This document shows positions 1-5,968 of a stretch of 9,207 nt of DNA, piece by piece. This DNA comes from G963674505 sp964575975 (GTDB taxonomy: Bacteria > Desulfobacterota > Desulfobacteria > Desulfobacterales > SKZT01), in assembly GCA_964575975.1 (NCBI GenBank), contig CAZNTU010000223.1:1-9207 (forward strand), written 5' to 3'. The translations under genes and the position numbers were made by a program. The notes under the pieces are model-generated. The model did not search any database. It was not told the origin of the DNA and was given only the letters and a program-made list of their open reading frames with translations. Numbering within the stretch: position 1 is the stretch's first letter; each line of letters begins with the position of its first letter.

Positions 1-165
1 ATATCTAAAATCGGCGTCGAATTTTGTCAACGGCAATAAGATCGTCTTTCGGAGCAATCCTCATCCCTCGAACTTTCCTTCCTTTTTTTCCATCTGTTTA
101 TTTGTTTTTGCCGAATAAGCGTAGCGAATCCCCGGTCGCTCGCATCCCGGATCCGGCGAAAACGA

Positions 166-1746
166 TCATGGAATCGTTTCCGTCTCCCACTGCGCGATGT
201 TTCGCGTTTCGGCGTCGAAATTCACGCCGACCAGAACGATTTTTTTCCCGCTGTCCAAGTGGGGTTCGGCGTATCCCTTCTCCCGGATTTGGGCGATGGC
301 CTCCGACGCTTTGCGGCCGCATTTGAATTCCAGAAGGTATATCTTGTCGGGGAATTCCACGAGCATGTCGAGGCGTCCTCGGCTGTTCATGACTTCGTTG
401 CGGACTCGGGCGCAGGACGCCGAGACCATCAGGTAGAAAACGGTGTGGAAGTAGGCTTCGTCCCGCTTGCTTTCCAGCGAATGGGGAATTGTCGCGAAGA
501 TGGCGGAGGCGGTTTCGAAAAAGGAGCGCAAATCCTCCTTTTCCAGATATCCCCGAAGGTTTCGGAACCGGGAGCCTTCGCCTCCTTGCCCTTCCGGTAC
601 GTATGAAAACAGAAGAAACTCCAGAAAGGCGCTTTTCACTTCCCGATTGGGATACCCCAGCTTGTACAGCTCTCCCCGGACGTCTTTGATCGTCAAATAT
701 CCGGTCTGGAAAAGGAGCGCCTCGGGCTTGAGGTTTTCCAGGTCCCACGCGCTGAAAAGGCTCTTGGAGACCTCCATGCCGTCGATTCTTGCCAGATCGT
801 ATTCTCTCTCCCTTAGAAGCTTCGCGAGAAAGGTCGGCGTGCCGGTCTCGAACCAGTAGGGCTCGAAAGCCATGTACTTCAGGGATTTCAAAAGGGAATA
901 GGGATTGTAGACCTTATGTTCGGATTCGGAGAAGCGGTATCCATCGTATTCTTCGGCCAGCCTCGATACCAGCCGCTCTCGGGTCAGGTTTCGGGCCTTG
1001 GCGAACCTTTCCAGATGCGCGTCGAAATACATTTCCAGCTCTTCCTCCGTGATTCCCGGCAATCCTGCGTACCAGTCGTTCATGGTGATGTCGTCGAGGT
1101 TGTTGAGTTCGGAAAAGATGGAAACCCGGCTGAACTTTGAAACTCCGGTGAACAAGACGAAGCGCAGCGCCGGGGCCGTTTCCGCCCCTTTGACGACGCC
1201 CCAGAAGTTTTTCAGAACGTCCCGGTTTTCCTCCGCGGTTTTCAAGGCGCTTTTTCCCTTGCCTATGTGATCGATGATCGGCTTGTCGTATTCGTCCACC
1301 AGAAGAACCACGGGTTCTCCCGCCTGATTTCGAAGCGAGAGAATCAATTCCTTGAACTTTTCCTTGATCAGGCGGCTTTTCAGCTCGATTCCCCAAGCCT
1401 CCGCTATATTTCGCACGCGCTCTTCCAAACCCGTCCGGAGGTTCTCGGGCGAATCGTGGCTGATCTCGTTGAAATCCAAGACCGCGACCGGATGCTTTTT
1501 CCACTCGAAATCGGAACGCCGGCTTATCCACAATCCATCGAACAGTTCCCTTTTCCCCTCGAACAGGCATTTCAAGGTGGAAATCAGCAGAGACTTGCCG
1601 AACCTTCTCGGGCGGGCAAGGAAATAGAACATGCCCTCCTCGATCAGCCTATGAACGATTTCGGTCTTGTCCGCGTAAAGAAAATCGTTCTCCCGGATCG
1701 TCTCGAACGACTGAATGCCGAGCGGCAGTTTTTTCGGCTTTTCCAT
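166..1746 (-). CDS. AAA-ATPase-like protein with C-terminal PD-(D/E)XK nuclease-like domain
   Basis: A 526-residue protein of the AAA-ATPase-like/DUF1703 type (Pfam AAA-ATPase_like plus PD-(D/E)XK superfamily). The N-terminal region has the family opening GIQSFETIREND..YADKT (residues 10-28), a Walker A-like loop RPRRFGKS (45-52), and a Walker B-like segment VVLLVDEYDKP (146-156). The C-terminal nuclease-like core shows GRLDM (D460) and LLEFK (E473-x-K475), followed by the usual QIREKGY helix (486-492). All three putative catalytic positions D, E and K are present, so the fold may be active. The family's role is unproven; it is abundant and often multicopy in anaerobes and is sometimes suggested to be mobile or defence-linked. 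The reading frame stays open upstream to 1893, but ATG at 1746 is chosen because AGGA lies 8 bases before it and family similarity begins there. It stands alone and diverges from the plus-strand cluster. Confidence 0.9.
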   Translation of the reverse strand: MEKPKKLPLGIQSFETIRENDFLYADKTEIVHRLIEEGMFYFLARPRRFGKSLLISTLKCLFEGKRELFDGLWISRRSDFEWKKHPVAVLDFNEISHDSPENLRTGLEERVRNIAEAWGIELKSRLIKEKFKELILSLRNQAGEPVVLLVDEYDKPIIDHIGKGKSALKTAEENRDVLKNFWGVVKGAETAPALRFVLFTGVSKFSRVSIFSELNNLDDITMNDWYAGLPGITEEELEMYFDAHLERFAKARNLTRERLVSRLAEEYDGYRFSESEHKVYNPYSLLKSLKYMAFEPYWFETGTPTFLAKLLREREYDLARIDGMEVSKSLFSAWDLENLKPEALLFQTGYLTIKDVRGELYKLGYPNREVKSAFLEFLLFSYVPEGQGGEGSRFRNLRGYLEKEDLRSFFETASAIFATIPHSLESKRDEAYFHTVFYLMVSASCARVRNEVMNSRGRLDMLVEFPDKIYLLEFKCGRKASEAIAQIREKGYAEPHLDSGKKIVLVGVNFDAETRNIAQWETETIP

Positions 1747-1881
1747 GGCGATCATCCTGTTTTTTGTCCTTCGTTGTTTTTTTCCTGTCGGACATTGCGG
1801 TCGTGGCCAAAATCCTTTCTTCGGCAGGTCGCCCTCCCAAGACGACTGGCTCCCGGAATTTTCAACGACGCCCTTGCTACG

Positions 1882-1912
1882 ATTGTATGTCAAAATCCAT
1901 CGCGGGTGTCAA
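1882..1912 (-). promoter_or_regulatory. possible sigma-70 promoter for the AAA-ATPase-like gene
   Basis: Read on the minus strand there is a perfect -35 box TTGACA (1912-1907) and a -10-like TACAAT (1887-1882), about 130 bases before the ATG at 1746. The spacer is 19 bases, longer than the ideal 17, so this is a weak prediction. A second minus-strand candidate lies at 2102-2075. Confidence 0.3.
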
Positions 1913-2038
1913 TGTCGTCGGCCGAGAGAATCCCCTTTCGACGGCATTCGGGCGTTTACGCCTTAATTATTTTCGCTTGCAGATATTGCCGCGAAGAGCC
2001 TGGCGGGAATTCCCCGCGCGGAGCGTGGAAATCCAAAA

Positions 2039-2052
2039 AAAATTGCAATTTT
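2039..2052. promoter_or_regulatory. 14-base perfect palindrome, possible operator
   Basis: AAAATTGCAATTTT is a perfect inverted repeat lying 3 bases upstream of a TTGACA box (2056-2061). Its position just before a -35 box fits an activator or repressor binding site. The regulator is not identifiable from the sequence, and an A+T-rich palindrome of this size could arise by chance. Confidence 0.35.
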
Positions 2053-2055
2053 CGG

Positions 2056-2085
2056 TTGACAATGACGAAACAATATTGTAACAAT
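2056..2085 (+). promoter_or_regulatory. possible sigma-70 promoter driving the leader of the metV/metF cluster
   Basis: A perfect -35 TTGACA (2056-2061) is followed after 18 bases by AACAAT (2080-2085), a 4/6 match to the -10 consensus; TAACAA one base earlier is the alternative. The -10 is weak, so an activator or another start point is possible. Transcription from here would begin near 2092 and meet the terminator at 2144-2181 before reaching any gene. A perfect palindrome ACAATATTGT (2070-2079) lies inside the spacer. Confidence 0.4.
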
Positions 2086-2102
2086 TCCACACTATTATTC
2101 AA
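2075..2102 (-). promoter_or_regulatory. possible divergent promoter on the minus strand
   Basis: On the minus strand TTGAAT (2102-2097) is followed after 16 bases by TACAAT (2080-2075), matching the -35 at 4/6 and the -10 at 5/6. It overlaps the plus-strand promoter candidate head-on and would give the ATPase gene a leader of more than 300 bases, so it may serve a different transcript or be spurious. Confidence 0.3.
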
Positions 2103-2181
2103 GCCAGCACAATGGCGTGCTGACAAAATCGCTCAGGACAACGACGTCTTTTTCCTTGATTGGAAAAAGACGTTTTTTTTT
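2090..2181 (+). ncRNA. candidate short terminated leader RNA or small RNA
   Basis: Between the promoter candidate (2056-2085) and the strong terminator (2144-2181) lies roughly 90 bases with no gene. It contains a 6-base-pair hairpin, CAGCAC (2105-2110) with GTGCTG (2117-2122), and a competing pairing of GCCA (2103-2106) with TGGC (2113-2116). The layout of promoter, small hairpin and terminator upstream of an operon fits either a stand-alone small RNA or a transcription-attenuation leader. I do not recognise a known riboswitch class. The boundaries are estimates. Confidence 0.3.
2144..2181 (+). terminator. strong intrinsic (Rho-independent) terminator
   Basis: A perfect 12-base-pair stem, ACGTCTTTTTCC (2144-2155) with GGAAAAAGACGT (2162-2173), encloses a 6-base loop and runs directly into nine T residues (2173-2181). 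The T-run is only on the plus-strand side, so it terminates rightward transcripts. No plus-strand gene ends just upstream, which makes it a leader attenuator or the end of a small RNA. Confidence 0.85.
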
Positions 2182-2184
2182 GCG

Positions 2185-2201
2185 TTTTAGTAGAACTAAA
2201 A
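2185..2201. promoter_or_regulatory. inverted repeat, possible operator or small hairpin
   Basis: TTTTAGT (2185-2191) and ACTAAAA (2195-2201) are perfect 7-base arms around AGA, four bases beyond the terminator T-run. In DNA it could be a protein-binding dyad; in RNA it would form a weak hairpin. The function is not evident. Confidence 0.3.
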
Positions 2202-2320
2202 AACCGGCGGCAATTTAATTGGCGTTCGATCTTCCTCCCCTCTCGGCTGGAAACCAATTTTCCGTCGGCGCATGAATTCAGCGGCGTATTGATTCAATGG
2301 CAGTCCCGGAGAGTCGAGGG

Positions 2321-2353
2321 CGTCATTTCCTTCGCAAAGGAAAGAGACGTTTT
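2321..2353 (+). terminator. second terminator-like hairpin in the leader
   Basis: An outer stem CGTC (2321-2324)/GACG (2346-2349) and an inner stem TTTCCTT (2326-2332)/AAGGAAA (2337-2343) with CGCA loop are followed by TTTT (2350-2353) and CTT. The small internal loop and short T-run make it weaker than the terminator at 2144-2181. It resembles that terminator in sequence (the CGTC-TTTCC arm, the GGAAA-GACGTTTT arm), so it may be a related copy or a leaky attenuator ahead of the operon. Confidence 0.4.
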
Positions 2354-2377
2354 CTTGTGGAGGTTTGCGCTTTACCC

Positions 2378-2402
2378 CCGGTGTTTTCGGCAAAACAGCC
2401 GG
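2378..2402 (+). other. hairpin in the 5' leader of the first plus-strand gene
   Basis: CCGGTGTTTT (2378-2387) pairs with AAAACA plus CCGG (2392-2402, one G bulged at 2398) around a CGGC tetraloop. It lies about 60 bases before the start of the MvhD-like gene and has no T-run, so it is more likely an mRNA structure than a terminator. Confidence 0.35.
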
Positions 2403-2462
2403 AAAGCCTGAAAGGGCAAACACGCGGGCCTGTTCGGGGCGAGTTCGAAAACAATCTACGGT

Positions 2463-2882
2463 ATGATCGTTTCAAGTGTAATAAAAATGGACGAAAAAAA
2501 AGTTAAGCCTAAGATTACCCTGTTTCATTGCATCAACACCATTGCCGACGGCGCTTCGCTGATCAAGGCGAATTCGGACGTCGCGGAGCTTTCCACCGTG
2601 AAGCTCGCCTGTTCGAGCATGGTCAAGGACGTGTTTCTTCTGCGGGCGTTCGAGGCCGGGGCCGATTCGGTTGTCGTGCTGGTGTGCGGCGAGGACGCCT
2701 GCCGGTATACGGAGGGAAGCATTCGGGCCCGAAAACGCGTGGACTACGTGAAAGGATTGCTGGATGAAATCGGAATGGACAGTCGTCGATTGTCCTTGTT
2801 CAACGTCTCCCGCAACGACGAATCCGTCGCGGCGAAAATCGTCGGGGAAACCGTATCCGAGCTTGCGGCTTTAGATAATTAA
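2463..2882 (+). CDS. MvhD/FlpD-family [2Fe-2S] electron-transfer protein, divergent
   Basis: A 139-residue protein similar to the delta subunit of F420-non-reducing hydrogenase (MvhD, Pfam FlpD), which passes electrons between a partner oxidoreductase and HdrA or MetVF-type complexes. The core LLRAFEAGADSVVVLVCG (59-76) and CRYTEGS (80-86) match the family's AL..GADGV.V.GC and CHY..GN segments. Four cysteines (C23, C50, C75, C80) fall at conserved places, enough for one [2Fe-2S] cluster, but the usual CNWCSY opening is HCINTI, so its second cysteine is lost. No membrane segment is seen. Neither ATG has a good ribosome-binding site: 2463 gives 139 residues, and 2487 gives 131 and a more family-like N-terminus. 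It ends 15 bases before metV, which suggests it serves the methylene-THF reductase. No HdrA is in the window. Confidence 0.8.
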   Translation: MIVSSVIKMDEKKVKPKITLFHCINTIADGASLIKANSDVAELSTVKLACSSMVKDVFLLRAFEAGADSVVVLVCGEDACRYTEGSIRARKRVDYVKGLLDEIGMDSRRLSLFNVSRNDESVAAKIVGETVSELAALDN

Positions 2883-2897
2883 AAACGGAGTAAAATC

Positions 2898-3566
2898 ATG
2901 ATCGTCGGACATCAAAAACCCATCGAGGAAATAAAGAAATTGGTCGCGCCCTACGACAAGTTGTTGATTCTGGGCTGCGGCACTTGCGTGAAGACCTGTT
3001 TCGCAGGCGGCGAGGACGAAGTGGCTGTGTTGGCGTCCCTTCTGAGAATTGCGTTCAAGAAAGAGGGAAAAAAGATCGAAATCGAGGAATGCACGGTCGA
3101 GCGCCAGTGCGAAGACGGGTTCATCAAGGACGCGGCGCCCGCCGTCGGAAGGAACGCGGGAGTATTGTCCCTGGCCTGCGGCGCCGGAGTGCAGGCCATC
3201 GCTCGTCGTTTTTCAAAGACGCCCGTGCTGCCCGGAGTGAACACCACCTTCATCGGCGTGCTGGAAAAGCAGGGCGTCTTCACCGAGGAGTGCCTGGGAT
3301 GCGGCGACTGCAAGTTGGGCGTATTCGGCGGCATCTGTCCGGTGACCCGATGCTCCAAGAAGATATTGAACGGACCCTGCGGAGGATCGAAGAACGGCAA
3401 GTGCGAAGTCAACCCGGACATCGAATGCGCCTGGCAGAACATCATCGACCGCCTCGCGCGCCTGGGCCAGCTCGACAACCTGAGGACATACGTTCCCCCG
3501 AAGAACTGGTGTACCAGCCATGCCGGCGGACCTAGAAAACTGGTAAGAGAGGATCACAGAATATGA
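2898..3566 (+). CDS. metV: MetV-type subunit of methylenetetrahydrofolate reductase (Fe-S/Zn cysteine-rich)
   Basis: A 222-residue protein of the MTHFR_C/MetV family, the small partner of MetF in acetogens and other Wood-Ljungdahl-type anaerobes, thought to carry Fe-S and zinc sites that feed electrons to MetF's FAD. The N-terminal half has GCGTCVKTC (C27, C30, C34) and further cysteines C65, C71 and C94. The C-terminal half has the dense cysteine motif C132-x2-C135-x2-C138, then C147, C152, C161, C169 and C177, including the hallmark NGPCGG (158-163). The start is supported by GGAG at 2887-2890, 7 bases before the ATG. The stop overlaps the metF start as ATGA, a sign of translational coupling and of a tight complex. 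The protein is soluble and cytoplasmic. All family cysteine clusters seem intact. Confidence 0.9.
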   Translation: MIVGHQKPIEEIKKLVAPYDKLLILGCGTCVKTCFAGGEDEVAVLASLLRIAFKKEGKKIEIEECTVERQCEDGFIKDAAPAVGRNAGVLSLACGAGVQAIARRFSKTPVLPGVNTTFIGVLEKQGVFTEECLGCGDCKLGVFGGICPVTRCSKKILNGPCGGSKNGKCEVNPDIECAWQNIIDRLARLGQLDNLRTYVPPKNWCTSHAGGPRKLVREDHRI

Positions 3567-4486
3567 GCGGCAACACAACCGGCAAACTGCGTCAAATACT
3601 GTCGAACGGCGGATTCGCCGTCACCTCCGAATGCGGCCCCCCCCGGGGCGCAAACGCCGAGGCGGTCAAGAGAAAGGGCGAACTGCTGAAAGGATGCGTG
3701 GACAGCGTGAACGTCACGGACAACCAGACCGCCATCGTGCGCATGTCGAGCATCGCGGCGTGTACGCATCTTTTGGGCATGGGCCTGGACCCGGTCATGC
3801 AGATGGTTACTCGCGACCGCAACCGCATCGCCTTGCAGTCCGACATCATGGGCGCATACTCATTGGGCATCAGGAACATTCTTTGCCTCTCCGGAGACCA
3901 CCAGTCTTTCGGAAGCCAGCCCGACGCTCTCAACGTGTTCGACATCGACTCCATGAACCTGATCCGGACGGTGAAAAACATGCGCGACACGGGCAAGGAC
4001 ATGAGCGGGTTCGATCTGGACGTGGCCCCGGACATGTTCGTCGGCGCCGCGGCCAACCCCTTCGCCGACCCGTTCGACTACCGCGTGATTCGCCTTGCGA
4101 AAAAGATCGACGCGGGGGCCGACTTCATCCAGACACAGTGCATCTATAACATGGAGCGTTTCAAGGAGTGGATGAAACAGGCGCGCGAAGAGGGCCTGAC
4201 CGAAAAGACCTGTATCCTGGGGGGCGTGACGCCTTTGAAATCCGCCGGAATGGCTCGCTACATGGCCACGAAGGTGGCCGGCATGGACGTGCCCGAAAAG
4301 GTAATCAAGCGCATGGAAGGCGTCGGCAAGGACAAGGCGGCCGCCGAAGGGATCAAAATCTGCGTCGAGACCATCCAGGAGTTGAAGGAATTGGAGGGCG
4401 TTCGCGGGGTCCATATCATGGCCATCGAGTGGGAGCAAAAGGTCGCCGGGATCGTCGAGGCCGCGGGGCTTTCGCCCCGTCCGTAA
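3563..4486 (+). CDS. metF: methylenetetrahydrofolate reductase, MetF
   Basis: A 307-residue FAD-dependent TIM-barrel enzyme that reduces 5,10-methylene-THF to 5-methyl-THF, for the methyl branch of the reductive acetyl-CoA pathway and for methionine synthesis. The first strand carries the catalytic glutamate in TSECGPPRG (E23, equivalent to Glu28 of E. coli MetF). The folate/FAD region appears as QMVTRDRNR followed by GIRNILCLSGDH, then GADFIQTQ and GGVTPLKSAGMARYM later in the barrel. The length is that of the short MetF that works with MetV and takes electrons from ferredoxin-type donors rather than directly from NADH. GAGAGGA (3547-3553) lies 9 bases before the ATG, which overlaps the metV stop. 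A run of eight C residues (3637-3644) right after the catalytic codon leaves the frame intact. Confidence 0.93.
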   Translation: MSGNTTGKLRQILSNGGFAVTSECGPPRGANAEAVKRKGELLKGCVDSVNVTDNQTAIVRMSSIAACTHLLGMGLDPVMQMVTRDRNRIALQSDIMGAYSLGIRNILCLSGDHQSFGSQPDALNVFDIDSMNLIRTVKNMRDTGKDMSGFDLDVAPDMFVGAAANPFADPFDYRVIRLAKKIDAGADFIQTQCIYNMERFKEWMKQAREEGLTEKTCILGGVTPLKSAGMARYMATKVAGMDVPEKVIKRMEGVGKDKAAAEGIKICVETIQELKELEGVRGVHIMAIEWEQKVAGIVEAAGLSPRP

Positions 4487-4526
4487 GAAAAGCGTTCCGG
4501 AAATCGCCCTTGGCTTCGTCTATGGG

Positions 4527-4543
4527 CGGGTTTTCCCGTTTTT
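4527..4543 (+). other. short hairpin with T-run between metF and the GOGAT-like genes
   Basis: CGGG (4527-4530) and CCCG (4535-4538) enclose TTTT and are followed by five T residues (4539-4543) that abut the GGAGG ribosome-binding site of the next gene. A 4-base-pair stem (a little longer with G-U pairs) is weak for a terminator. At most it would cause partial termination, or affect ribosome access to the next gene. Confidence 0.25.
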
Positions 4544-4553
4544 GGAGGAATCA

Positions 4554-5966
4554 ATGCCAAAGAAGTATCATATCGCTCTGAAAGCAGAGCCTCCCCGGTC
4601 GTATCCCGTCGGCAAATACGCCACTATCGAGTTTCGGGAAGACTGCGCCGGCTCCTGCAGGGAGTGCGTCAAGAAAAAGTGCGTCTATGGAATTTTCAAG
4701 GACAACTACAAGCACATGAGTTCCATGGACGAGCCCGTATATCTGTACGAATGCCACAGTTGCTTCCGATGCGTGCAGGAATGCACCAAGGCCATTTTCT
4801 CTCGGGTGATCAACCCCGAATACCGAACCCTGGGGGACCATTTCTGGCGGGCGGACATCATCCATCGCCAATGGTACCAAGCCCACACGGGAAAGGTGCC
4901 GGTGTCCGGCGCCGGGTATCGCGGACCGTTCGCGGCCGAGGGTTTCGACTCCATGTGGACGGACATGTCCGAGATCGTCCGCCCCACCCGGGACGGCATT
5001 CACGGGCGCGAGTACATCAACACCTGCATCGAGCTGTCCCGCCGGGTATCGCCGCTGGCGTTCAACCCGGACGCGACCCTGGCGTCGGAAGTTCCCGAAA
5101 TTCTGGAAATCCCGATTCCCTTGCTCATGGAAAAACCGGCCGACCTGGCCGGGACCAAGAGCATGCTGAACGCCATGGTCAAAGCGGCCAAGGCCCTGCA
5201 TACCATGATGCTCGTCGATCCGGACGACTACGCCGACGACCTTGCGGAATACGCGGAATATTTGATTCCCCGAATTTCCATGGAGTCTTTGGATCGATGC
5301 CGCTCGATCATCGAAAACAGCCGCGCCGTGGAGATCGCCTACGAGGACGGAGTCGAAAATTGCTTCGACAAGCTGAGACGCATGAAACCCGGCTTGGCGA
5401 TTCTTGTTGGCGCTCCGTTGGACGACAAGGCCAAGGACCGGGCCGAGCTTTTGACCCGTGCTGGCGTGGACACGGTCCATTTCTACGGAAGCTACGACGG
5501 CAAGGAAGCGGGCGTGGAAAATCCCCGCTACCTCAAGGACGCCATCCGGACCATCCACTTGAACCTGGTGGATAAATCTCTGCGCCAGCGGGTCAACCTG
5601 ATCTTTTCCGGCGGCATCGCCATGGCCGAACATATGGCCAAGGCAATCATTTGCGGCGCGGACGGAATCGGGGTGGACTACGTTCTGCACCTGGCCCTGG
5701 AATGCAGGCTTTGCATGCGCTGCCGCGACGGACTGGCTTGTCCCGTCAACCTGGACAAGGACGTCGACGAGAAATGGGCGAACCAGCGCATGGTCAATCT
5801 GATTGGCGCCTGGCACAGCCAGCTGCTGGAGGTCATGGGCGCCATGGGCATCCGGGAGGCTAGGCGGCTGCGCGGCGAGGTAGGCCGCTCCATGTGGTTC
5901 GAAGATCTGGAAAGAGACAGCTTCGGCCCCATATTCGGCGAACGAAAAGTTATAGGCTTGGGGTAA
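4554..5966 (+). CDS. divergent GOGAT-like FMN-domain protein with N-terminal 2x[4Fe-4S] ferredoxin domain
   Basis: A 470-residue homologue of the synthase domain of archaeal-type glutamate synthase. An N-terminal ferredoxin-like region has cysteine sets C31, C35, C38, C43 and C67-x2-C70-x2-C73-x3-C77. VRPTRDGIHGREYI follows, then a barrel whose last part SGGIAMAEHMAKAIICGADG and cluster motif C384-x2-C387-x2-C390-x5-C396 align with the next gene. The segments that form the FMN and 2-oxoglutarate sites are altered: no GGMSYG, no AQGAKPG loop (the region is about 40 residues shorter), and GGTGA is replaced by DGKEA (within 312-320). I infer an electron-transfer or structural partner of the next subunit rather than an independent synthase. 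ATG 4554 is chosen over TTG 4542 because GGAGG at 4544-4548 lies 5 bases before it. The gene ends 2 bases before the next gene. Confidence 0.8.
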   Translation: MPKKYHIALKAEPPRSYPVGKYATIEFREDCAGSCRECVKKKCVYGIFKDNYKHMSSMDEPVYLYECHSCFRCVQECTKAIFSRVINPEYRTLGDHFWRADIIHRQWYQAHTGKVPVSGAGYRGPFAAEGFDSMWTDMSEIVRPTRDGIHGREYINTCIELSRRVSPLAFNPDATLASEVPEILEIPIPLLMEKPADLAGTKSMLNAMVKAAKALHTMMLVDPDDYADDLAEYAEYLIPRISMESLDRCRSIIENSRAVEIAYEDGVENCFDKLRRMKPGLAILVGAPLDDKAKDRAELLTRAGVDTVHFYGSYDGKEAGVENPRYLKDAIRTIHLNLVDKSLRQRVNLIFSGGIAMAEHMAKAIICGADGIGVDYVLHLALECRLCMRCRDGLACPVNLDKDVDEKWANQRMVNLIGAWHSQLLEVMGAMGIREARRLRGEVGRSMWFEDLERDSFGPIFGERKVIGLG

Positions 5967-5968
5967 TC

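Larger units (their letters stand above)
1747..2462. other. 716-base intergenic regulatory region between divergent genes
   Basis: I find no convincing protein-coding gene here. An open plus-strand frame that crosses 1747-2190 runs antisense to the ATPase gene and has no family features. The region is A+T-rich around 2030-2210 and packed with dyad symmetry: palindromes at 2039-2052, 2070-2079 and 2185-2201, a strong terminator hairpin at 2144-2181, a related hairpin at 2321-2349, and a hairpin at 2378-2402. It must hold the promoters for both the minus-strand ATPase gene and the plus-strand metV/metF cluster. Specific elements are listed separately. From 1913 to 2030 I see only a GGGAATTCCC palindrome near 2004-2013. 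Confidence 0.7.

Noticed and set aside
1..165. Possible gene or terminator at the left edge
   Set aside because: The short open frames here are antisense extensions of the ATPase gene region, and there is no hairpin followed by a T-run on either strand.
1747..1893. Upstream in-frame extension of the ATPase-like gene
   Set aside because: The added 49 residues resemble no part of the family, and the ATG at 1746 has an AGGA ribosome-binding site at a good distance.
1267..2190. A 307-codon plus-strand open frame
   Set aside because: Most of it is antisense to the ATPase gene; the rest crosses the A+T-rich promoter and terminator region. It has no recognisable domain and no good ribosome-binding site.
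2090..2462. Known riboswitch (SAM, THF, cobalamin, ZTP, glutamine types) in the leader
   Set aside because: I could not match any conserved core of these classes; only generic hairpins are supported.
3637..3648. Run of eight C then four G in metF as a phase-variation tract
   Set aside because: The frame is intact, the run encodes the conserved Gly-Pro-Pro-Arg motif after the catalytic glutamate, and it is explained by G+C-rich codon choice.
4542..4553. TTG start for the first GOGAT-like gene
   Set aside because: The TTG overlaps the GGAGG ribosome-binding site that clearly serves the ATG at 4554.
5894..5968. Upstream in-frame extension of the second GOGAT-like gene
   Set aside because: It would overlap the end of the preceding gene, and its residues are an Arg-rich shadow of that gene; ATG 5969 directly follows the previous stop.
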